DNA of 64,000 nt from Tubulanus polymorphus (lineage: Eukaryota > Nemertea > Palaeonemertea > Tubulaniformes > Tubulanidae): contig NC_134030.1 of NCBI RefSeq assembly GCF_964204645.1, positions 3,697,855 to 3,761,854 of the forward strand, given 5' to 3'. Numbering within the stretch: position 1 is the stretch's first letter; every line of letters starts with the position of its first letter. Under the pieces are notes generated by a model, which saw nothing but the letters and a program-made list of their open reading frames with translations, was not told the origin of the DNA and searched no databases. A program made the translations under genes and the position numbers. Shown piece after piece: positions 49,901 to 62,397 of the stretch.

Positions 49901-52900
49901 CCACACTGCATCAAGACTTCACAGTAGCAAGGTATGTTAATAGGTTTCTGGTGACAGCAGCTTCAAAACTTTACTGATAAAATACAGCACCAGCATCCAC
50001 ACATATCACACATTTGACAAAAACTCGCGCCATTTTAATAGATGATGACATCTTGTATCCTTTTTAATATTTGAAAAATACTTGCATGCCTCTATGAAAT
50101 AAAACCCCGCGCCATTTTATGAGATGAAATCTCGCGCCATTTTATTGGATGAAACTTCTGAAGAAAAACCACAGTGCATCAAGACAACAAAGGAGCAAGG
50201 TTTTGTTGTAGGTTTTAGGTGACAGCAGCCTAAAAACTTCACAGATAAAAACCACAGCACCAGCATCCACACTTAACACACATTTGTAAAAACTCGCGCC
50301 ATTTTAATAGATGATGACATCTTGTATCCTTTTTGATATTTGAAAAACACTCGCGGGCCTCTATGAAATAAAACCGCGCGCCCTTTTTATGAGATAAAAT
50401 CTCGCGCCATTTTATTAGATGAAACTTCTGAAGAAAAACCACACTGCATCAAGACTTCACAGTAGCAAGGTATGTTTATAGGTTTTAGGTAACAGCAGCT
50501 TCAAAACTTAACAGATAAAAACCACAGCACCAGCATCCACACTTATCACACATTTGACAAAAACTCGCGCCATTTAATAGATGATCTTGTATCCTTTTTG
50601 ATATTTGAAAAATACTTGCGGGCTTTAATGAAATAAAATCTTGCGCCTTTTTATGAGATGAGATTTTGCGCCAGTTTATAGCATAAAATCTCGCTCCGAC
50701 AAAAACTCGCGCCATTTCAATGGATGATGACATCTTGTATCCTTTTTGATAATTGAAAAAACTAGCGGGCCTCTATGAATTGAAACCGCGCGCCTTTTCA
50801 TAAGGGGAGATTTCACGTCATTTTATGAGATGAAATCTAACAGAAAAAACCACAGTTTATCAAGACAACAAAGGAGCAAGGTATGTTGAAGGTTTAGGTG
50901 ACAGCAGCCTCAAAATTAACACATAAAAATCACAGCTCCAGCATCCACAATTCGTACATTTGACAAAAACTCGCGCCATTTTAATAGATGATGACATCTT
51001 GTATATCCTTTTTAATATTTAAAAATACTTGCGGCCTCTATGAAATAAAACCACGCGCCATTTTATAAGTTGAGATTTCACGCCTATTTTGAAGAAATCT
51101 TGCGCCATTTAATTAGATGAAATGTCAGAGGAAAAACCACAGTACATCAAGACTATACTGAAGCCAGGTATGTTCATAGGTTTTAGGCAACAGCAGTCTC
51201 AAAGTTTTACAGTTAAAACATCACAACAGCATCCAAATTTAACACATTTACAATAACTCGCTCCATTTTGATAATGGATGACATCTTGTATCCTTTTTGA
51301 TACTCGAAAATTCTCGCGAGCTTTAATGAAAAAAAAAACCTCTTGCCATTTTATGAGAGATTCCTTGCCTATTTTATCAGATGAAATCACGCGCCATTTT
51401 ATTGGATGAAATGTCAAAGGAAAAACCACAGTGCATCAAGACTGCACAATAGCAAGGTCTGTTAATAGCTTTTAGGTAACTGCAGCTTCAAAACTTTACA
51501 GATAAAAACCACAGCACCAGCATCCACACTTAACACATTTGATGAAAACTCGCGCCATTTTAATAGATGATTACATCTTGTATCCTTTTTGATATTTGAA
51601 AAACACTCGCGGGCCTCTATGAAATAAAACCGTGCAACCTTTTTATGAGATAAAATCTGGCGCCATTTTATTGGATGAAACTCCTGAAAAAAAAACCACA
51701 GTGCATCAAGACTTCACAGTAGCAAGGTATGTTTATAGGTTTTAGGTAACAGCAGCTTCAAAACTTTACATCCACACATATCACACATTTGACAAAAACT
51801 CGCGCCATTTTAATAGTTGATGACATCTTGTATCCTTTTTGATATTTGAAAAATACTTGCGGGCTTTAATGAAATAAAATCTCGCGCCTTTCTATGAGAT
51901 GAGATTTTACGCCAGTTTATAGCAAGAAATCTCGCGCCATTTTATAAGATGAAACTTCTGAAGAATAACAGTGGTGCATCATCAAGACTACACAGTAGCA
52001 AGGTAAGTTTATAGGTTTTAGGTGACAGCAGGCCCAAAAATTTAAAGATTGAAAACCACAGCACCAGCATCCACACTAAACACATTTAACAAAACTCGCG
52101 CCATTTCAATGGATGATGACATCTTGTATCCTTTTTGATATTTGAAAAATACTCCAGGGCTTTTATAGCGTAGAACCGCGCGCCATTTAATGAGATGAGA
52201 TTTTGCGCCTTTTTATTGGATGAAACTTCTGAAGAATAACAGTGGTGCATCATCAAGACTTCACAGTAGCAAGGTATGTTTATAGGTTTTAGGTGACAGC
52301 AGCCTCAAAGTTGACAAGATAAAAACCACAGCACCAGCATCCAACTTTAACACATTTGTAAAAACTTGCGCCATTTTAATAGATGATGACATCTTGTATC
52401 CTTTTTGATATTTGAAAAACACTCGCGGGCCTCTATGCGTGCCCTTTTTATGAGATAAAATCTCGCGCCATTTTATTGGATGAAACTCCTGAAAAAAAAA
52501 CCACACTGCATCAAGACTACACAGTAGCAAGGTATGTTTATAGGTTTTAGGTGACAACAGCCTCAAAACTTTACAGATAAAAAGAGCATAGCACCAGCAT
52601 CCACACTTATCACACATTTGACGCAAAGTCGCGTCTTGTATCCTTTTTGATAATTGAAGAAAATACTCGTGGCTTTTAGAAAATAAAATCTCGCGCCATT
52701 TTATGAGAATTTGCGCCATTTTATAGGATGAAATCTCTGATATAGAACCACAGTCCATAAAAAAAACAAGGAGCAAGGTATGTTGTAGGTTTTAGGTGAC
52801 AGCAGCCTCAAAATTTTACAGTTAAACAACCACAGCACCAGCATCCACACTTAACACACATTTGTAAAAACTTGCGCCATTTTAATAGATGATGACATCT

Positions 52901-54429
52901 TGTATCCTTTTTGATATTTGAAAAACACTCGCGGGCCTCTATGAAATAAAACCGCGCGCCCTTTTTATGAGATAAAATCTCGCGCCATTTTATTAGATGA
53001 AACTTCTGAAGAAAAACCACACTGCATCAAGACTTCACAGTAGCAAGGTATGTTTATAGGTTTTAGGTGACAGCAGCCTCAAAACTTTACAGATAAAAAT
53101 ACAGCACCAGCAGCATCAACACTTCACACATTTGATGAAAACTCTCGCCATTTTAATAGATGATGACATCTTGTATCCTTTTTAATATTTGGTAAATACT
53201 TGCGGGCTTTAATGAAATAAGATCTCGCGCCTTTCTATGAGATGAGATTTTGTTCCAGTTTTGCAAGAAATCTCGCGCCATTTTATAAGACGAAACTTCT
53301 GAAGAAAAACAACGGTGCATCATCAAGACTACACAGTAGCAAGGTATGTTTATAGGTTTTAGGTGACAGCAGGCCCAAAAATTTGAAGATTGAAAACCAC
53401 AGCACCAGCATCCACACTAAACACATTTTACAAAACTCGCGCCATTTCAATGGATGATGACAACTTGTATCCTTTTTGATATTTGAAAAACACTCGCGGG
53501 CCTCTATGAAATAAAACCGCGCTCCCTTTTTATGAGATAAAATCTCGCGCCATTTCATGGGATGAAACTCCTGAAAAAAAAACCACAGTGCATCAAGACT
53601 ACACAGTAGCAAGGTATGTTTATAGGTTTTAGGTGACAGCAGCTTCAAAACTTTACTGATAAAATACAGCACCAGCATCTACACATATCACACATTTGAC
53701 AAAAACTCGCGCAATTTTAATAGATGATGACATCTTGTATCCTTTTTGATAATTGAAAAAAACTAGCGGGCCTCTTTGAATTAAAACCGCGCCTTTTCAT
53801 GAGGGGAGATTTCATGTCATTTTATGAGATCAAATCTCGTGCCATTTTATTGGATGAAATCTAACAGGAAAAACCACAGTTTATCGAGAAAACAAAGGAG
53901 CAAGGTATGTTGTAGGTTTTAGGTGACAGCAGCCTCAAAACTTTACAGATAAAAACCACAGCACCAGCATCCACACTTAACACATTTGTAAAAACTCGCG
54001 CCATTTTAATAGATGATGACATCTTGTATCCTTTTTGATATTTGAAAAACCCTCGCGGGCCTCAATGAAATAAAACTGCGCGCCATTTTCATGAGATAAA
54101 ATCTCGCGCCATTTTATTGGATGAAACTCCTGGAAAAAAAACCACAGTGCATCAAGACTACGCAGTAGCAAGGTATGTTTATAGGTTTTAGGTGACAGCA
54201 GCTTCAAAACTTTACAGATAAAAAGAGCACAGCACCAGCATCCACACTTATCACACATTTGACGCAAAGTCGTGTCTTGTATCCTTTTTGATAATTGAAG
54301 AAAATACTCGCGGCTTTTAGAAAATAAGATCTCGCGCCATTTTATGAGAATTTGCGCCATTTTATAGGATGAAATATCTGATATAGAACCACAGTCCATA
54401 AAAAAAACAAGGAGCAAGGTATGTTGTAG

Positions 54430-57400
54430 GTTTTAGGTGACAGCAGACTCAAAATTTTACAGTTAAACAACCACAGCACCAGCATCCACACTTAACACAC
54501 ATTTGTAAAAACTCGCGCCATTTTAATAGATGATGACATCTTGTATCCTTTTTGATATTTGAAAAACACTCGCGGGCCTCTATGAAATAAAACCGCGCTC
54601 CCTTTTTACGAGATAAAATCTCGCGCCATTTCATGGGATGAAACTCCTGAAAAAAAAACCACAGTGCATCAAGACTACACAGTAGCAAGGTATGTTTATA
54701 GGTTTTAGGTGACAGCAGCTTCAAAACTTTACTGATAAAATACAGCACCAGCATCTACACATGTCACACATTTGACAAAAACTCGCGCCATTTTAATAGA
54801 TGATGACATCTTGTATCCTTTTTAATATTTGAAAAATACTTGCGGGCTTTAATAAATGAAATCTCGCGCCTTTCTATGAGATGAGATTTTGCGCCAGTTT
54901 ATAGCATGAAATCTCGCACCATTTTATAAGACGAAACTTCTGATGAATAACAACGGTGCATCATCAAGACTACACAGTAGCAAGGTATGTTTCTAGATTT
55001 TAGGTGACAACAACCTCAAAACTTTATAGATAAAAAGAACACGGCACAAGCATCCACACTAAACACATTTGACGCAAAGTCGCGTCTTGTATCCTTTTTG
55101 ATAATTGATGAAAATAATCATGGCTTTTAGAAAATAAGATCTCGCGCCATTTTATGAAAATTCGCGCCATTTTATAGGATGAAATTGCTGATATAGAACC
55201 ACAGTCCATAAAAAAAAATGAGGAGCAAGGCATGTTGTAGGTTTTAGGTGACAGCAGCCTCAAAATTTTACAGTTAAACAACCACAGCACCAGCATTCAA
55301 ACTTAACACACATTTGATGAAATTTCGCGCCATTTTAATAGAAGATGACATCTTGTATCCTTTTTAATATTTGAAGAATACTTGTGGGTTTTAATGAAAT
55401 AAAACCTCGCGCCATTTTATGAGATCAAATTTCGCGCCATTTTATTGGATGAAATCTAACAGGAAAAACCACAGTTAATCAAGACAACAAAGGAGCAAGG
55501 TATGTTTATAGGTTTTAGGTTTTAGGTGACAGCAGCCTCAAAGTTAACGGATAAAAACCACAGCACCAGCATCCACACTTCGCACATTTGACACAAACCT
55601 GCGCCATTTAAACGGATGATGACATCTTATGTCCTTTTTGATAATTGAAAAAAAACTAGCGGGCCTCTATGAATTAAAACCGCGCGCCTCTTCATGAGGG
55701 GAGATTTCAAGTCATTTTATGAGATCAAATCTCGCGCCATTTTTTTGGATGAAATCTAACGGAAAAACCACAGTTTATCAAGACAACAAAGGAGCAAGGT
55801 ATGTTGTAGGTTTTAGGTGACAGCAGCCTCAAAGTTAACAGATAAAAACCACAGCACCAGCATCCTCACTTAACACATTTGTAAAAACTCGCGCCATTTT
55901 AATAGATGATGACATCTTGTATCCTTTTTGATATTTGAAAAAACTTGCGGGCTTTAATGAAATAGAATCTCTCGCGCCTTTCTATGAGATGAGATTTTGC
56001 GCCAGTTTATAGCATGAAATCTCGCGCCATTTTATAAGACAAAACTTCTGAAGAATAACAGTGGTGCATCATCAAGACTACACAGTAGCAAGGTATGTTT
56101 CTAGGTTTAAGGTGACAGCAGGCCCAAAAATTTAGAGATTGAAAACCACAGCACCAGCATCCACACTAAACACATTTGACAAAAACTCGCGCCATTTCAA
56201 TGGATGATGACATCCTGTATTCTTTTTGATAATTGAAAAAAACTAGCGGGCCTCTATGAATTAAAACCGCGCGCCTTTTCATGAGGGGAGATTTCAAGTC
56301 ATTTTATGAGATCAAATCTCGCGCCATTTTATTGGATGAAATCTAACAGGAAAAAACACAGTTTATCAAAACAACAAAGGAGCAAGGTATGTTGTAGGTT
56401 CTAGGTGACAGCAGCCTCAAAGTTAACAGATAAAAACCACAGCACCAGCATCCACACTTCGCACATTTGACACAAACCTGCGCCATTTAAACGGATAATG
56501 ACATCTTGTGTCCTTTTTGATAATTGAAAAAAACTAGCGGGCCTCTATGAATTAAAACCGCGCGCCTTTTCATGAGGGGAGATTTCAAGTCATTTTATGA
56601 GATCAAATCTCGCGCCATTTTATTGGATGAAATCTAACAGGAAAAAACACAGTTTATCAAGACAACAAAGGAGCAAGGTATGTTGTAGGTTTTAGGTGAC
56701 AGCAGCCTCAAAACTTTACAGATAAAAAGAGCACAGCATGAGCATCGACACTTATCACACATTTGACGCAAAGTCGCGTCTTGTATCCTTTTTGATAATT
56801 GAAGAAAATACTCGCGGCTTTTAGAAAATAAAATCTCGCGCCATTTTATGAGAATTCGTGCCATTTTATAGGATGAAATCTCTGATATAGAACCACAGTC
56901 CATCAAAATAAAACAAGGAGCAAGGTATGTTGTAGGTTTTAGTTGACAGCAGCCTCAAAATTTTACAGTTAAACAACCACAGCACCAGCATCCACACTTA
57001 ACACACATTTGTAAAAACTCGCGCCATTTTAATAGATGATGACATCTTGTATCCTTTTTGATATTTGAAAAACACTCGCGGGCCTCTATGAAATAAAACC
57101 GCGCTCCCTTTTTATGAGATAAAATCTCGCGCCATTTCATGGGATGAAACTCCTGAAAAAAAAACCACAGTGCATCAAGACTACACAGTAGCAAGGTATG
57201 TTTATAGGTTTTAGGTGACAGCAGCTTCAAAACTTTACTGATAAAATACAGCACCAGCATCTACACATGTCACACATTTGACAAAAACTCGCGCCATTTT
57301 AATAGATGATGACATCTTGTATCCTTTTTAATATTTGAAAAATACTTGCGGGCTTTAATAAATGAAATCTCGCGCCTTTCTATGAGATGAGATTTTGCGC

Positions 57401-58336
57401 CAGTTTATAGCATGAAATCTCGCACCATTTTATAAGACGAAACTTCTGATGAATAACAACGGTGCATCATCAAGACTACACAGTAGCAAGGTATGTTTCT
57501 AGATTTTAGGTGACAACAACCTCAAAACTTTATAGATAAAAAGAACACGGCACAAGCATCCACACTAAACACATTTGACGCAAAGTCGCGTCTTGTATCC
57601 TTTTTGATAATTGATGAAAATAATCATGGCTTTTAGAAAATAAGATCTCGCGCCATTTTATGAAAATTCGCGCCATTTTATAGGATGAAATTGCTGATAT
57701 AGAACCACAGTCCATAAAAAAAAACGAGGAGCAAGGCATGTTGTAGGTTTTAGGTGACAGCAGCCTCAAAATTTTACAGTTAAACAACCACAGCACCAGC
57801 ATTCAAACTTAACACACATTTGATGAAATTTCGCGCCATTTTAATAGAAGATGACATCTTGTATCCTTTTTAATATTTGAAGAATACTTGTGGGTTTTAA
57901 TGAAATAAAACCTCGCGCCATTTTATGAGATCAAATTTCGCGCCATTTTATTGGATGAAATCTAACAGGAAAAACCACAGTTAATCAAGACAACAAAGGA
58001 GCAAGGTATGTTTATAGGTTTTAGGTTTTAGGTGACAGCAGCCTCAAAGTTAACGGATAAAAACCACAGCACCAGCATCCACACTTCGCACATTTGACAC
58101 AAACCTGCGCCATTTAAACGGATAATGACATCTTGTGTCCTTTTTGATAATTGAAAAAAACTAGCGGGCCTCTATGAATTAAAACCGCGCGCCTTTTCAT
58201 GAGGGGAGATTTCAAGTCATTTTATGAGATCAAATCTCGCGCCATTTTATTGGATGAAATCTAACAGGAAAAAACACAGTTTATCAAGACAACAAAGGAG
58301 CAAGGTATGTTGTAGGTTTTAGGTGACAGCAGCCTC
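54430..58336. repeat. Duplicated satellite blocks (offset 2,506 bp, and 1,627 bp)
   Basis: About 54430-55830 reappears at 56936-58336 with very few differences, an offset of 2,506 bp. A second near-identical block, about 56440-56990, reappears at about 58067-58617, offset 1,627 bp. Rare variants are shared between copies (for example TCTACACATGTCACAC at 54755 and 57261). This is recent unequal exchange or segmental duplication inside the array. Confidence 0.8.
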
Positions 58337-60325
58337 AAAACTTTACAGATAAAAAGAGCACAGCATGAGCATCGACACTTATCACACATTTGACGCAAAG
58401 TCGCGTCTTGTATCCTTTTTGATAATTGAAGAAAATACTCGCGGCTTTTAGAAAATAAAATCTCGCGCCATTTTATGAGAATTCGTGCCATTTTATAGGA
58501 TGAAATCTCTGATATAGAACCACAGTCCATCAAAATAAAACAAGGAGCAAGGTATGTTGTAGGTTTTAGTTGACAGCAGCCTCAAAATTTTACAGTTAAA
58601 CAACCACAGCACCAGCACCCAAACTTAACACACATTTGTAAAAACTCGCGCCATTTTAATAGATGATGACATCTTGTATCCTTTTTGATATTTGAAAAAC
58701 ACTCGCGGGCCTCTATGAAATAAAACCGCGCGCCCTTTTTATGAGATAAAATCTCGCGCCATTTTATGGGATGAACCTCCTGAAAAAAAAAAACCGCAGT
58801 GCATCAAGACTATGCAGTAGCAAGGTATGTTTATAGGTTTTAGGTGACAGCAGCCTCAAAACTTTACAGATGAAATACAGCACCAGCATCCACACATATC
58901 ACACATTTGACAAAAACTCGCGCCATTTTAATAGATGATGACATCTTGTATCCTTTTTAATATTTGAAAAATACTTGCAGGCTTTAGTGAAATAAAATCT
59001 CGCGCCTTTCTATGAGATGAGATTTTGCGCCAGTTTATAGCATGAAATCTCGCGCCATTTTATAAGATGAAACTTCTGAAGAATAACAGCGGTGCATCAT
59101 CAAGACTACACAGTAGCAAGGTATGTTTATAGGTTTAAGGTGACAGCAGGCCCAAAAATTTAGAGATTGAAAACCACAGCACCAGCATCCACACTAAACA
59201 CATTTGACAAAAACTCGCGCCATTTCAATGGATGATGACATCTTGTATCCTTTCTGATAATTGAAAAAAACTAGCGGGCCTCTATGAATTAAAACCGTGC
59301 GCCTTTTCATGAGGGGAGATTTCAAGTCATTTTATGAGATCAAATCTCGCGCCATTTTATTGGATGAAATCTAACAGGAAAAAACACAGTTTATCAAGAC
59401 AACAAAGGAGCAAGGTATGTTGTAGGTTTTAGGTGACAGCAGCCTCAAAGTTAACAGATAAAAACCACAGCACCAGCATCCACACTTAACACATTTGTAA
59501 AAACTCGCGCCATTTTAATAGATGATGACATCTTGTATCCTTTTTGATATTTGAAAAACACTCGCGGGCCTCTATGAAATAAAACTGCGCGCCCTTTTTA
59601 TGAGATAAAATCTCGCGCAATTTTATTGGATGAAACTCCTGAAAAAAAAACCACAGTGCATCAAGACTACGCTGTAGCAAGGTATGTTTATAGATTTTAG
59701 GTGACAGCAGCCTCAAAACTTTACAGATAAAATACAGCACCAGCATCCACACATATCACACATTTGACAAAAACTCGCGCCATTTTAATAGATGATGACA
59801 TCTTGTATCCTTTTTAATATTTGAAAAATACTTGCAGGCTTTAATGAAATAAAATCTCGCGCCTTTCTATGAGATGAGATTTTGCGCCAGTTTATAGCAT
59901 GAAATCTCGCGCCATTTTATAAGATGAAACTTCTGAAGAATAACAGCGGTGCATCATCAAGACTACACAGTAGCAAGGTATGTTTATAGGTTTAAGGTGA
60001 CAGCAGGCCCAAAAATTTAGAGATTGAAAACCACAGCACCAGCATCCACACTAAACACATTTGACAAAAACTCGCGCCATTTCAATGGATGATGACATCC
60101 TGTATCCTTTTTGATAATTGAAAAAAACTAGCGGGCCTCTATGAATTAAAAACCGCGTGCCTTTTCTTGAGGGGAGATTTCAAGTCATTTTATGAGATCA
60201 AATCTCGCGCCATTTTATTGGATGAAATCTAACAGGAAAAAACACAGTTTATCAAGACAACAAAGGGGCAAGGTATGTTGTAGGTTTTAGGTGACAGCAG
60301 CCTCAAAGTTAACAGATAAAAACCA

Positions 60326-62397
60326 CAGCACCAGCATCCACACTTCACACATTTGTAAAAACTCGCACCATTTTAATAGATGATGTCATCTTGTATCCTT
60401 TTTGATATTTGAAAAACACTCGCGGGCCTCTATGAAATAAAACTGCGCGCTCTTTTTATGAGATAAAATCTCGCGCCATTTTATTGGATCTAACTCCTGA
60501 AAAAAAAAAACCCACTGCATCAAGACTACGCTGTAGCAAGGTATGTTTATAGGTTTTAGGTGACAACAGCCTCAAAACTCTACAGATAAAATGCAGCAAC
60601 AGCATCGACACTTATCACACATTTGACGCAAATTCGCGTCTTGCATCCTTTTTGATAATTGAAGAAAATACTCGCGGCTTTTAGAAAAATAAAATCTCGC
60701 GCCATTTTATGAGAATTCGCGCCATTTTATAGGATGAAATCTCTGATATAGAACCACAGTCCATATAAAAAAAAAGAAGCAATGTTGTAGGTTTTAGGTG
60801 ACAGCAGCCTCAAAATTTTACAGTTAAACAACCACAGCACCAGCATCCAAACTTAACACACATTTGATGAAAACTCGCGCCATTTTAATAGAAGACGACA
60901 TCTTGTTTTAATATTTGAAAAATACTTGCGGGCTTTAATGAAATAAAACCTCGCGCCATTTTATTGGATGAAATCTAACAGGACAAACCACAGTTTATCA
61001 AGAGAACAAAGAAGCAAGGTATGTTTATAGGTTTTAGGTGACAGCAGCCTCAAAGTTAAAAGATAAAAACCACAGCACCAGCATCCACACTTCGCACATT
61101 TGACACCAACCTGCGCCATTTAAACGGATAATGACATCTTGTGTCCTTTTTGATAATTGAAAAAAACTAGCGGGCCTCTGAATTAAAACCGCGCGCCTTT
61201 TCATGAGGGGAGATTTCAAGTCATTTTATGAGATCAAATCTCGCGCCATTTTATTGGATGAAATCTAACAGGAAAAAACACAGTTTATCAAGACAACAAA
61301 GGGGCAAGGTATGTTGTAGGTTTTAGGTGACAGCAGCCTCAAAGTTAACAGATAAAAACCACAGCACCAGCATCCACACTTCACACATTTGTAAAAACTC
61401 GCACCATTTTAATAGATGATGTCATCTTGTATCCTTTTTGATATTTGAAAAACACTCGCGGGCCTCTATGAAATAAAACTGCGCGCTCTTTTTATGAGAT
61501 AAAATCTCGCGCCATTTTATTGGATGAAACTCCTGAAAAAAAAAACCCACTGCATCAAGACTACGCTGTAGCAAGGTATGTTTATAGGTTTTAGGTGACA
61601 ACAGCCTCAAAACTCTACAGATAAAATGCAGCAACAGCATCGACACTTATCACACATTTGACGCAAATTCGCGTCTTGCATCCTTTTTGATAATTGAAGA
61701 AAATACTCGCGGCTTTTAGAAAAATAAAATCTCGCGCCATTTTATGAGAATTCGTGCCATTTTATAGGATGAAATCTCTGATATAGTACCACAGTCCATA
61801 TTAAAAAAAAGAAGCAAGGTATGTTGTAGGTTTTAGGTGACAGCAGCCTCAAAATTTTACAGTTAAACAACCACAGCACCAGCATCCAAACTTAACACAC
61901 ATTTGATGAAAACTCGCGCCATTTTAATAGAAGACGACATCTTGTTTTAATATTTGAAAAATACTTGCGGGCTTTAATGAAATAAAACCTCGCGCCATTT
62001 TATTGGATGAAATCTAACAGGACAAACCACAGTTTATCAAGAGAACAAAGAAGCAAGGTATGTTTATAGGTTTTAGGTGACAGCAGCCTCAAAGTTAAAA
62101 GATAAAAACCACAGCACCAGCATCCACACTTCGCACATTTGACACCAACCTGCGCCATTTAAACGGATAATGACATCTTGTGTCCTTTTTGATAATTGAA
62201 AAAAACTAGCGGGCCTCTATGAATTAAAACCGCGCGCCTTTTCATGAGGGGAGATTTCAAGTCATTTTATGAGATCAAATCTCGCGCCATTTTATTGGAT
62301 GAAATCTAACAGGAAAAAACACAGTTTATCAAGACAACAAAGGAGCAAGGTATGTTGTAGGTTTTAGGTGACAGCAGCCTCAAAGTTAACAGATAAA
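60326..62397. repeat. Two copies of a 1,036-bp higher-order satellite repeat
   Basis: Four monomers of 268, 241, 238 and 289 bp make a 1,036-bp unit that repeats from 60326-61361 into 61362-62397. Shared private variants include GATGATGTCATC instead of GATGATGACATC and CATCTTGTTTTAATATTTG with the TATCC step deleted. Higher-order structure of this kind is typical of homogenising satellite cores. Confidence 0.85.
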
